This document shows positions 8,238 to 16,879 of a stretch of 45,000 nt of DNA, one piece after another. Under the pieces are notes generated by a model. It had not been told where the DNA came from. It saw only the letters and a program-made list of their open reading frames with translations, and ran no database searches. Each line of letters begins with the position of its first letter. The stretch's first letter is position 1. A program made the position numbers and the translations under genes. This DNA comes from Atopobium deltae (GTDB lineage Bacteria; Actinomycetota; Coriobacteriia; Coriobacteriales; Atopobiaceae), in the NCBI RefSeq assembly GCF_001552785.1, contig NZ_KQ959495.1:1-45000 (forward strand). The letters are read 5' to 3'.

Positions 8238-9065
8238 ATGACAACACATGACGAGAAGCTCGACGAGCTGGCGCAGGAGTCGCAGCTGCCGCAAGAATCG
8301 GTGCGCCACCCGCACGCGTCGTATCAGCAGACGCCGCACCAGCAGCCGACGCGCCACCTGTCTGGCACACCGCTTAAGCGCAAACTGGTGCTGGGTGACA
8401 CCGACCCGCATGATGCGGCGTTGCACGAAACCGTGCTTTCGGAGAACCGCATTTGGGATGGGAAGATTTTTTCGGTTGATCGCCTGAAAGTTGCCATACC
8501 CACAGGCGAAGAATCGATCCGCGACGTCGTGCGTCACACGGGTGCCGTTGCTGTCGTGGGTCTGACCGACGAAGGCTATATTTGCTTGGTGCGCCAGTAT
8601 CGTGTGGCGCTCGATCGCGTTACGGTGGAAATTCCCGCAGGCAAGCTCGAGCCTGGGGAAGATCCCTTAGCCGCTGCCCGTCGCGAATTGCTTGAAGAGA
8701 CGGGGATGGAAGCAGCACACATTGCATATTTAACAACCATTACGAGTTCGGTGGGCTTCTCGGATGAGCTCGTGCACATTTATATGGCAACAGGCCTTCA
8801 TTTTGTGGCATCTCATCCTGATCCTGAAGAGTTTATCAACGTTGATCTTGTCGAGTTGAGCGATCTTGTTGATGCTGTTTTGGATGGACAGATTGAAGAC
8901 GCCAAGACGGTAGTCGGGGCTCTTATCTGCGATGCCGTTGGACACAGACTTGCGCTGCAAGAGACGATCGATGTAGATGCTGACGCGCCCGCCGTTGCGG
9001 ACACACCACGAGCCGCAACGGCGTCACAAGAGGTGATCGATGTGGAGGAGCATGGCCGTTCATAA
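8238..9065 (+). CDS. Nudix hydrolase, ADP-ribose pyrophosphatase type
   Basis: A 275-residue protein with a complete Nudix box, GKLEPGEDPLAAARRELLEE followed by TGMEA, at about residues 134-158. Before it come GAVAVVGLTDEGYICLVRQYR and EIPAG, the pattern of ADP-ribose pyrophosphatases (NudF/MutT family), which split ADP-ribose or related nucleoside diphosphates to AMP plus phosphosugar. About 55 low-complexity Gln/His/Pro/Arg-rich residues precede the catalytic domain, and an acidic Ala-rich tail follows it, so the protein is longer than the usual 180-210 residues. It starts 5 bases after the degV-purD stop with GGAGG inside that gene's end, so the two are probably cotranscribed. The substrate is inferred only from family. 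Confidence 0.85.
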   Translation: MTTHDEKLDELAQESQLPQESVRHPHASYQQTPHQQPTRHLSGTPLKRKLVLGDTDPHDAALHETVLSENRIWDGKIFSVDRLKVAIPTGEESIRDVVRHTGAVAVVGLTDEGYICLVRQYRVALDRVTVEIPAGKLEPGEDPLAAARRELLEETGMEAAHIAYLTTITSSVGFSDELVHIYMATGLHFVASHPDPEEFINVDLVELSDLVDAVLDGQIEDAKTVVGALICDAVGHRLALQETIDVDADAPAVADTPRAATASQEVIDVEEHGRS

Positions 9066-9978
9066 GTTCAACAAAGATAAATTTTTGAGCGGAGACGAGG
9101 CGGAAGAGCTCTTCTCGACGCTCGACGAGACGGGCCACCCCAACATCAAGGTCGCGCGCGAGCAGCACGAACGCCGTGCCCATAAGCAGGCTCCTCGCGA
9201 AATCGACCCGCTTTCGAACGAGGATCCTTCGGGCGCCACCACCGACCGTACGATTCGCCGCACTGCTGTTGCCTTCGTGCTCATCACGCTTGCGGTCATC
9301 ATGCTTGCTCAAACGTCGTGCGGTGTCATTCGCCGCGTTTCAACAGCGCATCTTTCAAAAGAGGTGAGCGTTACCAGTGTGTCGCGCTCCCTGCAAAACG
9401 GTATCGAATGGGGCAACGGCTACACCTCGTTCCCCGGCGAGTTTAGCGTGGAACAGGCTGACGAGAATAGCGGCATTGTGGAAGTGTCGGTCGTGGATGT
9501 TTCGTCGGCTAATGCTGCGGAATGTTTTTCATCTTCGCAGGTGCAAGCCTCGGCGCTCTCTATCAACGCGCTGCTTAACCCTAACATTCACGCCGTCATT
9601 TATCACGTTAAGGTGCGCACGGACGACCAGGGTAATTTCCTGCACAATACGATGTTTGGTTTCTTGCGCCCCGTGGGCACCCTGCGCAGCTTTATGACCT
9701 TTGTCTGGACTAAAAACACCTCTGAGCAGGGCGTTAATTTTACCTGCCGCATTACGGGTCTCGACGAGCAAACGACGGCTGGCATTCGCAAAAAGCTGCA
9801 GGCAAACCTTGTCTTAAGCGACATTTTGGCACCCCCAGGCACCAAGCCGGGCACCAAGGCAAAGAATGACAAAGTAAGCGCCGCCGATGGCAAGGAAAAC
9901 ACAGCCGACGATAAGTCAAAAGACGCTGACACCAAGTCTGCCGAGAAGATCAACGGATCGGATGCAGCTACAAACTAG
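9040..9978 (+). CDS. Single-pass membrane protein of unknown function
   Basis: A 312-residue protein I do not recognise. The first 65 residues are charged and soluble, then one hydrophobic helix (TAVAFVLITLAVIMLAQTS, about residues 74-92) is followed by an outward-facing domain of about 170 residues (NGIEWGNGYTSFPGEFSVEQ, NPNIHAVIYHVKVRTDDQG). The end is a Lys/Asp/Ala-rich disordered tail (KAKNDKVSAADGKENTADDK). The ATG at 9040 has the excellent ribosome site AAGAGGTGATC and overlaps the Nudix gene by 26 bases; ATG 9052 is an alternative. It shares the Nudix transcript. Its stop codon interlocks with that of the convergent pdxK in the palindrome CTAG (9975-9978). Confidence 0.8.
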   Translation: MWRSMAVHKFNKDKFLSGDEAEELFSTLDETGHPNIKVAREQHERRAHKQAPREIDPLSNEDPSGATTDRTIRRTAVAFVLITLAVIMLAQTSCGVIRRVSTAHLSKEVSVTSVSRSLQNGIEWGNGYTSFPGEFSVEQADENSGIVEVSVVDVSSANAAECFSSSQVQASALSINALLNPNIHAVIYHVKVRTDDQGNFLHNTMFGFLRPVGTLRSFMTFVWTKNTSEQGVNFTCRITGLDEQTTAGIRKKLQANLVLSDILAPPGTKPGTKAKNDKVSAADGKENTADDKSKDADTKSAEKINGSDAATN

Positions 9979-10847
9979 CACATCAACGCCGTCAGCTCTC
10001 CAAGTGTGGTTTCAAAACTGACACCGCGCTGCTGGTAGTTGGGCTGCTTAAGCGTCTTTTGCATCGCATGACGAACGGTGTCGCTGGCAAATTGTGCTGC
10101 CGTCTGCAAATCACGCTCGTTCATAATCGCCGCGATGCAGCATGAAGCAAACAGATCGCCCGTGCCGTGAAGCATAAAGGGAAGCAGCTCAGAGCTGACC
10201 TCGACCAGATCAAAATCTTTTCCTGCAAGATAATTGCGAATTTTGCCGTCGCCCTTAACAATGCCCTTGAGCACCACATTGTGCGCACCAAGACCAATGA
10301 GCGAATCCATGATCTTATCGATAGCTTCTTTTGAAGGATTGCTTCCAGGATAGTCCATGCTCGCCAAAAACGCCGCCTCGGTCATGTTGGGCGTCAGCAG
10401 GTCGGCGCCATCTACCAGCTCGCGCATGGCACAACAAAGCTCATCGGTATAGGTTGGATAGATTTTGCCCGCGTCTCCCATGACAGGATCAACAAAACGC
10501 AAAGCCTCAGGGTATTCTCGGTAGAGGCGCTGAATGATCGAAACCTGCTCGGCCGATCCCAAAAATCCAGAATAGACGCCGTCGAGATCGACGTTCTCCT
10601 GCTTCCACGCGTCGAGATAGTCCGAAAGCATGGATGTGGTGTCGTGCATATAAAAGACCTCGTACGCGGTGTGGGCCGAGAAGAGCGACGTGGGCACGGG
10701 ACACACATCGCAGCCCGCCGCACTTAACACGGGGATGGCAACGCCGAGCGAGCACTTTCCGTAGCCGCACAAATCGTGTACCGCCGCAATGCGCGGGATA
10801 TAATCGGTGGGTTTTTTATACAACTGCACTTGTGATGCCAACAACAT
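9975..10847 (-). CDS. pdxK: Pyridoxal/pyridoxamine kinase
   Basis: A 290-residue ribokinase-fold kinase that phosphorylates the vitamin B6 aldehyde, alcohol or amine in salvage of pyridoxal phosphate. The N-terminus RIAAVHDLCGYGKCSLGVAIPVLSA, the middle segments FVDPVMGDAGKIY and LTPNMTEAAFL, and the late anion-hole motif HGTGDLFAS with its catalytic Asp are those of PdxK/PdxY enzymes. The start is the ATG at 10847 with AAGGAGGACGC upstream; the frame stays open further 5' over purE by chance. It is the only minus-strand gene inside the purine block and is divergent from purE, with whose promoter its ribosome site overlaps. Confidence 0.92.
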   Translation of the reverse strand: MLLASQVQLYKKPTDYIPRIAAVHDLCGYGKCSLGVAIPVLSAAGCDVCPVPTSLFSAHTAYEVFYMHDTTSMLSDYLDAWKQENVDLDGVYSGFLGSAEQVSIIQRLYREYPEALRFVDPVMGDAGKIYPTYTDELCCAMRELVDGADLLTPNMTEAAFLASMDYPGSNPSKEAIDKIMDSLIGLGAHNVVLKGIVKGDGKIRNYLAGKDFDLVEVSSELLPFMLHGTGDLFASCCIAAIMNERDLQTAAQFASDTVRHAMQKTLKQPNYQQRGVSFETTLGELTALMC

Positions 10848-10856
10848 GCGTCCTCC

Positions 10857-10884
10857 TTGACTATAACTATGGTAGGGATATACA
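10857..10884 (+). promoter_or_regulatory. Candidate promoter of purE
   Basis: TTGACT at 10857-10862 and TATACA at 10879-10884 are separated by 16 bases, facing purE, whose start is 39 bases further on. The -35 box lies within the pdxK ribosome binding region, so purE and pdxK transcription may interfere with each other. Confidence 0.55.
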
Positions 10885-10922
10885 AGGGTACACCAAACTA
10901 GCAATGAAGAAAGGCTTTTGGT

Positions 10923-11516
10923 ATGGATCAGCAACAAAACCAACAGTTTATTCGGTTCACTCAGTCCGCCGCCGAGAATGACTGCGCGACCGCGCAGGTC
11001 GAGAAGGGCCGCGAGGTTGAGAAGCCCGCTGAGGACGCGCTGCAGCAGCACTCCGACACCACGCCGCTCGTTGGCATCATCATGGGCTCGAAGTCCGACA
11101 TGCCCACCATGGAAGCGTGCACCAAGCAGCTCAACGAATTTCATGTGCCCTACGAGCTGATTATTGCGTCTGCGCATCGTACACCCGATAAGGTGCATAC
11201 CTGGGCTGCAGGCGCTGCCGATCGCGGACTTAAAGTCATCATCGCTGCTGCAGGTAAAGCGGCGCACTTGGGTGGCGTTGTTGCCGCATTTACCCCGCTT
11301 CCCATCGTGGGTGTTCCCATGAAAACATCCGACTTAGGAGGCATGGATTCGTTACTTTCCATGGTGCAAATGCCTTCTGGGGTACCTGTGGCTTGCGTGG
11401 CCATTGGAGGCGCAAAAAATGCAGCTATTTATGCGACGCAAATTTTAGGAGCGACACTTCCCGAATATCGTAGGGTTATTGAGGACTTTAAAAAAGCCAT
11501 GGCTCAAGACGCATAA
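10923..11516 (+). CDS. purE: N5-carboxyaminoimidazole ribonucleotide mutase
   Basis: A 197-residue PurE, which moves the carboxyl group of N5-CAIR to give CAIR in IMP synthesis. The core starts near residue 48 with [28 protein letters not shown], the loop [19 protein letters not shown] and [16 protein letters not shown] follow, ending with the helix [16 protein letters not shown]. Normal PurE is about 160 residues, so roughly 45 Gln/Glu/Ala-rich residues at the N-terminus are an addition with no recognisable fold. Similar polar N-terminal additions occur on PurM and the Nudix protein here. The start has AAAGG 8 bases upstream. purK is not nearby. Confidence 0.94.
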   Translation: MDQQQNQQFIRFTQSAAENDCATAQVEKGREVEKPAEDALQQHSDTTPLVGIIMGSKSDMPTMEACTKQLNEFHVPYELIIASAHRTPDKVHTWAAGAADRGLKVIIAAAGKAAHLGGVVAAFTPLPIVGVPMKTSDLGGMDSLLSMVQMPSGVPVACVAIGGAKNAAIYATQILGATLPEYRRVIEDFKKAMAQDA

Positions 11517-11551
11517 TAAGTTTTACAGTAGAACCCTACGAGGAGAATACC

Positions 11552-12001
11552 ATGCAAAAAGCAGCGTTACTTACACAGATTAAGGATGCCATGAAGGCCC
11601 GCGACAAAGTGAGGCTTTCTATTTTGCGTCAGATCAATCAAGCGATTAAGCAAATCGAAGTCGACCAACGTCGAGAAGTGACCGAGGCTGATGTTGATGC
11701 ATGCACAAAAAAGCTTTTAAAGGTGACGCGCGAGGAGCTTGATGCCCTGAATAAGGCAGATGCGCAGTCGCATGCCGATCGCATAGCGGATCTCTTTCAG
11801 CAGGCAGATATTTTAAGTTCGTTGTTACCCACACAGCTCGAAGGAGCAGCGTTGGCGCAGCAAATCGACGAACTTATCGACAGCCTACAAGCAACAACAA
11901 AGCGCGACATGGGTAAACTCATGGGGGCGCTTTCGAAGCAAACCAACGGTAATTTTGATAAACCCGCTGCCGCAGCGTATTTGGGCAGCAAACTCGTTTA
12001 A
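11552..12001 (+). CDS. yqeY: GatB/YqeY domain protein
   Basis: A 149-residue stand-alone YqeY protein: helical bundle beginning QIKDAMKARDKVRLSILRQI, and the small C-terminal domain with TTKRDMGKLMGALSKQTNG and FDKPAAAAYL. The same domain forms the tRNA-binding tail of GatB in the tRNA amidotransferase; the free-standing protein may act on aminoacyl-tRNA, but its role is not established. It lies 35 bases after purE with CGAGGAG before the ATG, probably on the same transcript, and 19 bases ahead of the sortase gene. Confidence 0.9.
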   Translation: MQKAALLTQIKDAMKARDKVRLSILRQINQAIKQIEVDQRREVTEADVDACTKKLLKVTREELDALNKADAQSHADRIADLFQQADILSSLLPTQLEGAALAQQIDELIDSLQATTKRDMGKLMGALSKQTNGNFDKPAAAAYLGSKLV

Positions 12002-12020
12002 AAACCCATGAGGAGTGGTT

Positions 12021-12959
12021 ATGGCACGGCACTTCGAATCCGATCCGAATGAGTCAACCGCACTGCGCTTTGAGCAGCGTGGCGCGCAAGCCAGTGCGCA
12101 AACTGGTGCGCCCGCATCACAGCTCGGCGCGAAACAAAATGCATATCTGTCGGGTGATCTTGGTAAGGATTCAAGCAAGGGAGCTGGCAAAAGGCCAGGT
12201 AAAAAGAAGCGTTCCATTTCGAGCATCATCTCCAACCTCATGCTTGTTATCGGCATTGTGCTCTTAGCCGTTGCAGGATTTATGTGGGGTAAAGCTCAAT
12301 GGGATTATCACGAGCAGGATAAAACAAATCAAAAACTGGCGACCTATGCCCAGCTTCCCGAAAAAGGCGGTCCTCCCAAGGTTGACTGGAAGGGCCTAAA
12401 GGCGGTCAACAAAGATGTCGTCGGCTGGATTCAAGTTCCACACACCGTCATTAATTACCCCGTCTACCAGGGAGCCTCCAACGATACCTATCTCAACACC
12501 ACAGCGGAAGGCGTGCACGGCGTTGGCGGTCAAATCTTTTTGGATTACGAAAACAAAAAACCTGGCATGCTTGACCAGCAGACGCTTATTTATGGACACC
12601 ACCTTAAAAATGGCACCATGTTTAAGCAGATTGCCGACATGGATAAGCAGGAGTTCTTTAACTCAATTGACACACTGTGGTATGTGACCGAGACGGGTAT
12701 CTACGAGCTTGAGCCGCTCTTCTTGTACTACACCACAGGAGAAGATACCACCGTACGTCAGTTTAATTTCGAAAACGAAGAAGCATTCCAAAACTTCTTA
12801 AAAGAGAAGCTCGCGAAGGCGCAAACCAAGCGTAAAGATGCGGAAAAACTATTGCCCTCTGTTAAACATGTGCTAAGTTTAGGCACTTGTGACTATATTG
12901 AAGGATACGGACGTACTATTCTTGTATGTGCGATTAAGAGTGAGGTACACCCCTCCTAG
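12021..12959 (+). CDS. srtB: Class B sortase
   Basis: A 312-residue membrane-anchored transpeptidase that joins surface proteins to the cell wall. A polar N-terminus of about 70 residues precedes one transmembrane helix (SNLMLVIGIVLLAVAGFMWG), then the catalytic domain: VVGWIQVPHTVINYPVYQG, LIYGHHLKNGTMFKQI with the catalytic His near 191, SLGTCDY with the nucleophile Cys near 289, and GYGRTILV with the conserved Arg near 297. The N-terminal helix and the spacing fit class B. The ATG at 12021 follows AGGAG by 5 bases. No substrate gene is adjacent; two sorting-signal proteins lie 6 and 15 kb downstream. The name srtB reflects class, not a proven substrate. Confidence 0.9.
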   Translation: MARHFESDPNESTALRFEQRGAQASAQTGAPASQLGAKQNAYLSGDLGKDSSKGAGKRPGKKKRSISSIISNLMLVIGIVLLAVAGFMWGKAQWDYHEQDKTNQKLATYAQLPEKGGPPKVDWKGLKAVNKDVVGWIQVPHTVINYPVYQGASNDTYLNTTAEGVHGVGGQIFLDYENKKPGMLDQQTLIYGHHLKNGTMFKQIADMDKQEFFNSIDTLWYVTETGIYELEPLFLYYTTGEDTTVRQFNFENEEAFQNFLKEKLAKAQTKRKDAEKLLPSVKHVLSLGTCDYIEGYGRTILVCAIKSEVHPS

Positions 12960-12966
12960 ACCCTCG

Positions 12967-13065
12967 CAGGCTTGTTGTGAGAACCGTCGAGGTTGTTGCG
13001 GAACCGCCAGAACCTTTGCGGTGATGTTGCAGAATCTCCGCAGTATTCTCGTCAGGCTTGTTGTG
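12967..13065. repeat. Repeat-filled spacer before purF
   Basis: CAGGCTTGTTGTG occurs twice exactly (12967-12979 and 13053-13065), and between the copies lie looser repeats of the type GTTGCGGAACC / CCTTTGCGGTG / GTTGCAGAATC. There is no gene here. It is followed by TTGAAGGAGCGC and the purF start. Confidence 0.6.
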
Positions 13066-13096
13066 TTTATTCGATGCGTGTTGAAGGAGCGCTTGC

Positions 13097-14572
13097 ATGC
13101 AAGATCTCCAGCTCAGGAATAGACAATGCGATCCATTCGAGCAGGATATGCTGCACGATGAGTGCGGCTTGTTTGGAATTTGGGCACCTGGACGTGATGT
13201 GGCACGTCTTACCTATTTTGGTATTTTTGCTTTACAGCATCGCGGTCAGGAATCTGCCGGTATTGCCGTCGGCGATGGTCAGACGGTACTCGTACGTAAA
13301 GATTTAGGGCACGTCAATCAGGTCTTTTCGGATGCTGATCTTACGGCTATGCCTGGAAAAACTGCCGTTGGGCATGTGCGGTACGGCACCAGTGGTGCCA
13401 AAAGTTGGGAAGCAGCACAGCCTCATCTTGCGGCCATTGATGCAACCATTATTGCACTTGCCCATAACGGGACACTTGTGAACACCGACGATGCGCGCCG
13501 TGAGCTCATGGAGCTAGGCGTGCATTTTCGTTCGAATACTGACTCGGAAGTGGCCGCCAAGCTCGTTGGCTATTACACACAGCAAACGCATCACTTACGA
13601 CAGGGTATTGCCAAAACGATGAGCCTTATCGAGGGTGGTTATGCCATGGCGCTCGTGCGCGAAAATGCATTGTATGCATTTCGTGATCCCAACGGTATTC
13701 GTCCGCTGGTCATGGGTACTATTTCTGCGACCAAAACCGCTCCGCAGGCGTGGGTTGTTGCAAGCGAAACCTGCGCGCTCGATATTGTAGGGGCGCAGTA
13801 CATCCGCGATGTTCGTCCTGGCGAGATTGTGCGCTTCTCGGATGAAGGAATGATCTGTGAGCAGGGCATTGCTCCTCGGCAGCCCGCGGAATGCATTTTT
13901 GAAGCGGTGTATTTTTCTCGTCCTGACACACGCATTCAAAATCGCTCGGTCTACTCGATGCGCTATGATATGGGAAGGCGCCTTGCGCAAGAAGCTCCCG
14001 TTGATGCTGACATCGTCATCGGCGTTCCCGATTCGGGCCTGCCACCAGCCGAAGGTTTTGCGCGCGAGTCGGGCATTCCTTTTGGCGAAGGCTTTGTAAA
14101 AAACCGCTATATTCAACGAACCTTTATTCAACCCACCGATGAACAGCGCAAACTCGGTGTTCGCCTTAAGCTCAACGCGCTGCCCGATAACGTATGCGGA
14201 AAGCGCGTGGTCATGGTTGATGACTCCATCGTGCGCGGCACGACCTCCATGCAAATTGTGCGCATGCTCAAGGATGCGGGTGCAACCGAGGTGCACGTGC
14301 GCATCAATTCCCCCGAGGTGGCGTGGCCCTGTTTTTATGGCATCGATACCGACGTGCAGTCGCAGCTCATTTCGGCACGCGCCAGCGTTGACGAGGTCTG
14401 CCGCTACATTGGAGCCGACTCACTTGCGTTTTTATCGGTCGACGGCCTGCTGGACTGCGTTCCCAAAACGGGCTATTGCACCGCCTGCTTTACTGGGCGC
14501 TATCCCGTTCGCATTCCCGACAGCTTTGCCGCTGGGAAGTTTATAGAAACTCGCACACCCGTGTACTACTAA
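13097..14572 (+). CDS. purF: Amidophosphoribosyltransferase
   Basis: A 491-residue PurF catalysing the committed step of purine synthesis, glutamine plus PRPP to phosphoribosylamine. A 22-residue propeptide ending LHDE precedes Cys23 (CGLFGIW), which should become the N-terminal nucleophile of the glutaminase after self-cleavage. Glutaminase motifs YFGIFALQHRGQESAG, GHVRYGTSG and LAHNGTLVN follow. The phosphoribosyltransferase half has IGVPDSG, FGEGFVKNRYIQRTFI and the PRPP loop VVMVDDSIVRGTTS. CYCTACFTGRYP-like cysteines near the end (GYCTACFTG) suggest the iron-sulfur type found in Gram-positive PurF. AAGGAG lies 7 bases before the ATG. Confidence 0.96.
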   Translation: MQDLQLRNRQCDPFEQDMLHDECGLFGIWAPGRDVARLTYFGIFALQHRGQESAGIAVGDGQTVLVRKDLGHVNQVFSDADLTAMPGKTAVGHVRYGTSGAKSWEAAQPHLAAIDATIIALAHNGTLVNTDDARRELMELGVHFRSNTDSEVAAKLVGYYTQQTHHLRQGIAKTMSLIEGGYAMALVRENALYAFRDPNGIRPLVMGTISATKTAPQAWVVASETCALDIVGAQYIRDVRPGEIVRFSDEGMICEQGIAPRQPAECIFEAVYFSRPDTRIQNRSVYSMRYDMGRRLAQEAPVDADIVIGVPDSGLPPAEGFARESGIPFGEGFVKNRYIQRTFIQPTDEQRKLGVRLKLNALPDNVCGKRVVMVDDSIVRGTTSMQIVRMLKDAGATEVHVRINSPEVAWPCFYGIDTDVQSQLISARASVDEVCRYIGADSLAFLSVDGLLDCVPKTGYCTACFTGRYPVRIPDSFAAGKFIETRTPVYY

Positions 14573-14651
14573 CCGCCTGTGCGTGTACCAGCGCTTATCC
14601 GCTGTACGCGCATCCGTGTCCGCCACTCATGCCTTTAAGGAGAAGATCGTC

Positions 14652-15818
14652 ATGTCCGAGCAGTGCCAAGCCGAGAAGACCGCGCAGGTTGAGACGACTG
14701 AACAGCCCACCGCGTCCGCTCAGCCCACTTTGACCGCGCGCCACGAGAGTTCTTCCACGCAGCCCGATCACATTACCTACGCCAACGCGGGAGTCGATGT
14801 TGACGAAGGTGCTCGTGCGGTCGATGCCATCAAAGAAGCGGTAAAGCGTACGAGCCGCCCCGAAGTTATCGGCGGACTCGGCGGCTTTGGCTCCTGTTTT
14901 TCGATGAAGGCCTTCAAAGACATGGAGGATCCCGTTCTTGTTTCGGGAACGGATGGCGTGGGTACTAAACTTGCGATCGCGCAGTTGCTGGATCGCCACG
15001 AGACTGTTGGTGAAGACCTGGTAGCCATGTGCGTTGATGACGTCGTGCCCGTCGGCGCCGAACCGCTCTTCTTTTTGGATTATGTAGCCATCGGCAAACT
15101 GCGCGCGCAGCACGTTGCCACCATTGTGAGTGGCATCGCGAATGGCTGCAAAAAAGCTGGTTGCGCCCTTGTTGGAGGCGAAATGGCCGAGCATCCGGGT
15201 GTTATGAACCCCAATGACTACGATCTTGCGGGTTTCGTGGTGGGCGTGGTCGATCGTCCTTATATGCTTGGTCCCGAGCGGGTGCAGCAAGGCGACGTTA
15301 TTATCGGCCTGGCAAGCTCGGGCCTTCACTCAAATGGCTATTCCTTGGTTCGTAAAGCTGTCATCGAGAAGAAAACCCTCGAGGAACTCACGGCTCCGCT
15401 CGACGAGTTGGGTGGCGAATCGATTGCTGACGCTGCACTCAGGCCAACGACCATTTATACAGATGGCTTGCTCCGCGTACTAAAGGCAGGAGCGCCCATT
15501 CATGCCATGGCGCACATTACGGGTGGTGGCATTACCGAAAATCTGAATCGCGCGCTGTCGACCTCGCTTGATGCTGTGGTGTATAGAAGCAGACAGTCCG
15601 AGCTCTGGAATATTCCGCCTATTATCTCGTATGTAGTCCGCGCCGCACAGCTCACCGATGACGAGGCTTATAAGACCTTTAACATGGGTGTGGGCATGAG
15701 CCTTTTGTGTGCCTCCAACGCTGCCAAGCAGGTGCTTGAACTTTTAGCAGCCGAAGGTTTTGAAGCCTTTATCATGGGCGAATGCGTTGCTGGTACGGGT
15801 AAGGTGGTGTATCGATGA
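14652..15818 (+). CDS. purM: Phosphoribosylformylglycinamidine cyclo-ligase
   Basis: A 388-residue AIR synthetase that closes the imidazole ring using ATP. The core begins near residue 38 (HITYANAGVDVDEGARAVD) and includes IGGLGGFGSCFSM, LVSGTDGVGTKLAIA, MCVDDVVPVGAEPLFFLDY, GGEMAEHPG, GLASSGLHSNGYSL and AHITGGGITENLNRAL, the usual PurM path. The family is about 345 residues, so a 35-40 residue Gln/Thr/Ala-rich N-terminus is extra. ATG 14652 has AAGGAG 9 bases upstream; the open frame before it is not needed. Its TGA overlaps the purN ATG (ATGA at 15815), so the two are translationally coupled. Confidence 0.96.
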   Translation: MSEQCQAEKTAQVETTEQPTASAQPTLTARHESSSTQPDHITYANAGVDVDEGARAVDAIKEAVKRTSRPEVIGGLGGFGSCFSMKAFKDMEDPVLVSGTDGVGTKLAIAQLLDRHETVGEDLVAMCVDDVVPVGAEPLFFLDYVAIGKLRAQHVATIVSGIANGCKKAGCALVGGEMAEHPGVMNPNDYDLAGFVVGVVDRPYMLGPERVQQGDVIIGLASSGLHSNGYSLVRKAVIEKKTLEELTAPLDELGGESIADAALRPTTIYTDGLLRVLKAGAPIHAMAHITGGGITENLNRALSTSLDAVVYRSRQSELWNIPPIISYVVRAAQLTDDEAYKTFNMGVGMSLLCASNAAKQVLELLAAEGFEAFIMGECVAGTGKVVYR

Positions 15819-16426
15819 GCATAAAGCTGGGTGTGTTGCTTTCGGGAAGTGGCACCAACTTGCAGGCTCTTATCGACGCTATTCGTTGTGGCGGGTTGGA
15901 TGCGTCTATCGAGCTCGTGGTGTCTTCCCGTCCGAACGCTTACGGGCTTCAGCGGGCGCGCGCCGCACACATTCCCACCCTCGCACTGAGCACTCAGGAC
16001 TATGCCGACCCCATTGCTGCTGATGCAACCATTGCGCAGGAGCTTATAAAATACCAGGTAGATTATGTTGTGATGGCGGGATACATGCGCATGGTGCATG
16101 CGCCCATTTTGAAGCGCTTTCCCGCGCGGGTGATCAACATTCATCCGGCGCTTCTTCCGAGCTTCAAGGGAGCGCATGCTATCAAGGAGGCGTATGACGC
16201 GGGCGTGAAGGTGACGGGTGTGACGATTCATTTTGCCGATGATCGCTATGACTGTGGCCCCATTATTGCGCAGCAGGCTTTAGTGGTTGATCAGTCGTGG
16301 AGCCTCGAGGAACTCGAGGAGCACATTCACGCTATTGAGCACGTGCTTTATCCGAAGATGTTGCAGCTTTTTGCCACCAAGCGTGTCGAGTTCAATGAAG
16401 CTACACATAAGGTGTTTATTCGGTAA
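15815..16426 (+). CDS. purN: Phosphoribosylglycinamide formyltransferase
   Basis: A 203-residue GAR transformylase using 10-formyltetrahydrofolate. It starts KLGVLLSGSGTNLQALIDAI and contains the folate and catalytic segment RVINIHPALLPSFKG with the catalytic Asn and His at about 107 and 109, then VTIHFADDRYDCGPII with the catalytic Asp near 145. Length is normal. It is coupled to purM by the ATGA overlap and ends the plus-strand purine block, converging on crcB. Confidence 0.96.
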   Translation: MSIKLGVLLSGSGTNLQALIDAIRCGGLDASIELVVSSRPNAYGLQRARAAHIPTLALSTQDYADPIAADATIAQELIKYQVDYVVMAGYMRMVHAPILKRFPARVINIHPALLPSFKGAHAIKEAYDAGVKVTGVTIHFADDRYDCGPIIAQQALVVDQSWSLEELEEHIHAIEHVLYPKMLQLFATKRVEFNEATHKVFIR

Positions 16427-16443
16427 AGCCGTTTCGGCGGCAT

Positions 16444-16508
16444 CGCGGTTAGACCGCGCGTCCAGCCCCGACAGACTGCGGCTAGACGATGCGCGCGGCT
16501 AGACGATA
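16444..16508. repeat. Hairpin and 18-base tandem repeat between purN and crcB
   Basis: CGCGGT-TAG-ACCGCG (16444-16458) can form a short GC hairpin with no T run. GCGGCTAGACGAT then occurs at 16478-16490 and 16496-16508, an 18-base period. The second copy supplies the crcB stop codon (16499-16501), so the duplication reaches the coding end. Confidence 0.6.
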
Positions 16509-16879
16509 CGGGCAGCAAGATGTCCTATCCAGCATGCCACAAGCGCACCGACTACATTAGCAACCATGTTGACGCTTGCTACCAAGTAGGCGCCGTTTTC
16601 GTATAACGAAATTGTCTCGTTGCTAAAAGTCGAGAAGGTCGTGAGGCCGCCTAGCATACCCGTTGTCAAAAACGTTTGCACCAGGCTCGAGAGTTTGAAC
16701 TGCGGTGCAAGACCCATGATGAAGCCGATTGCAAACCCGCCTACTATATTCACGATGAGCGTGCCCCACGGAAGGAAGCACTTGTCGGCGGGAAAAGCGC
16801 TCGAGATCAGATAACGTGCCACAGCCCCCAGTGCTGCTCCTGCTGCAACAAGCAGTATCTTTTGTAAGGACTCATTCAT
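16499..16879 (-). CDS. crcB: CrcB/Fluc fluoride channel
   Basis: A 126-residue, four-helix membrane protein that exports fluoride as a dual-topology dimer. Family landmarks are AGAALGAVARYLI, the segment GTLIVNIVGGFAIGF with the conserved Asn, and GMLGGLTTFSTFSNE, the phenylalanine/threonine track of the pore. Length is standard. The start is the ATG at 16879, eight bases inside the end of the upstream acyltransferase, so the genes are probably coupled. The longer open frame 5' of it is only the overlap with that gene. A single crcB is consistent with a homodimer. Confidence 0.92.
   Translation of the reverse strand: MNESLQKILLVAAGAALGAVARYLISSAFPADKCFLPWGTLIVNIVGGFAIGFIMGLAPQFKLSSLVQTFLTTGMLGGLTTFSTFSNETISLYENGAYLVASVNMVANVVGALVACWIGHLAARIV

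Noticed and set aside
10848-11267. Long 5' extension of the pdxK frame
   Set aside because: It lies antisense to purE; the ATG at 10847 has AAGGAGG and begins at the conserved family N-terminus.
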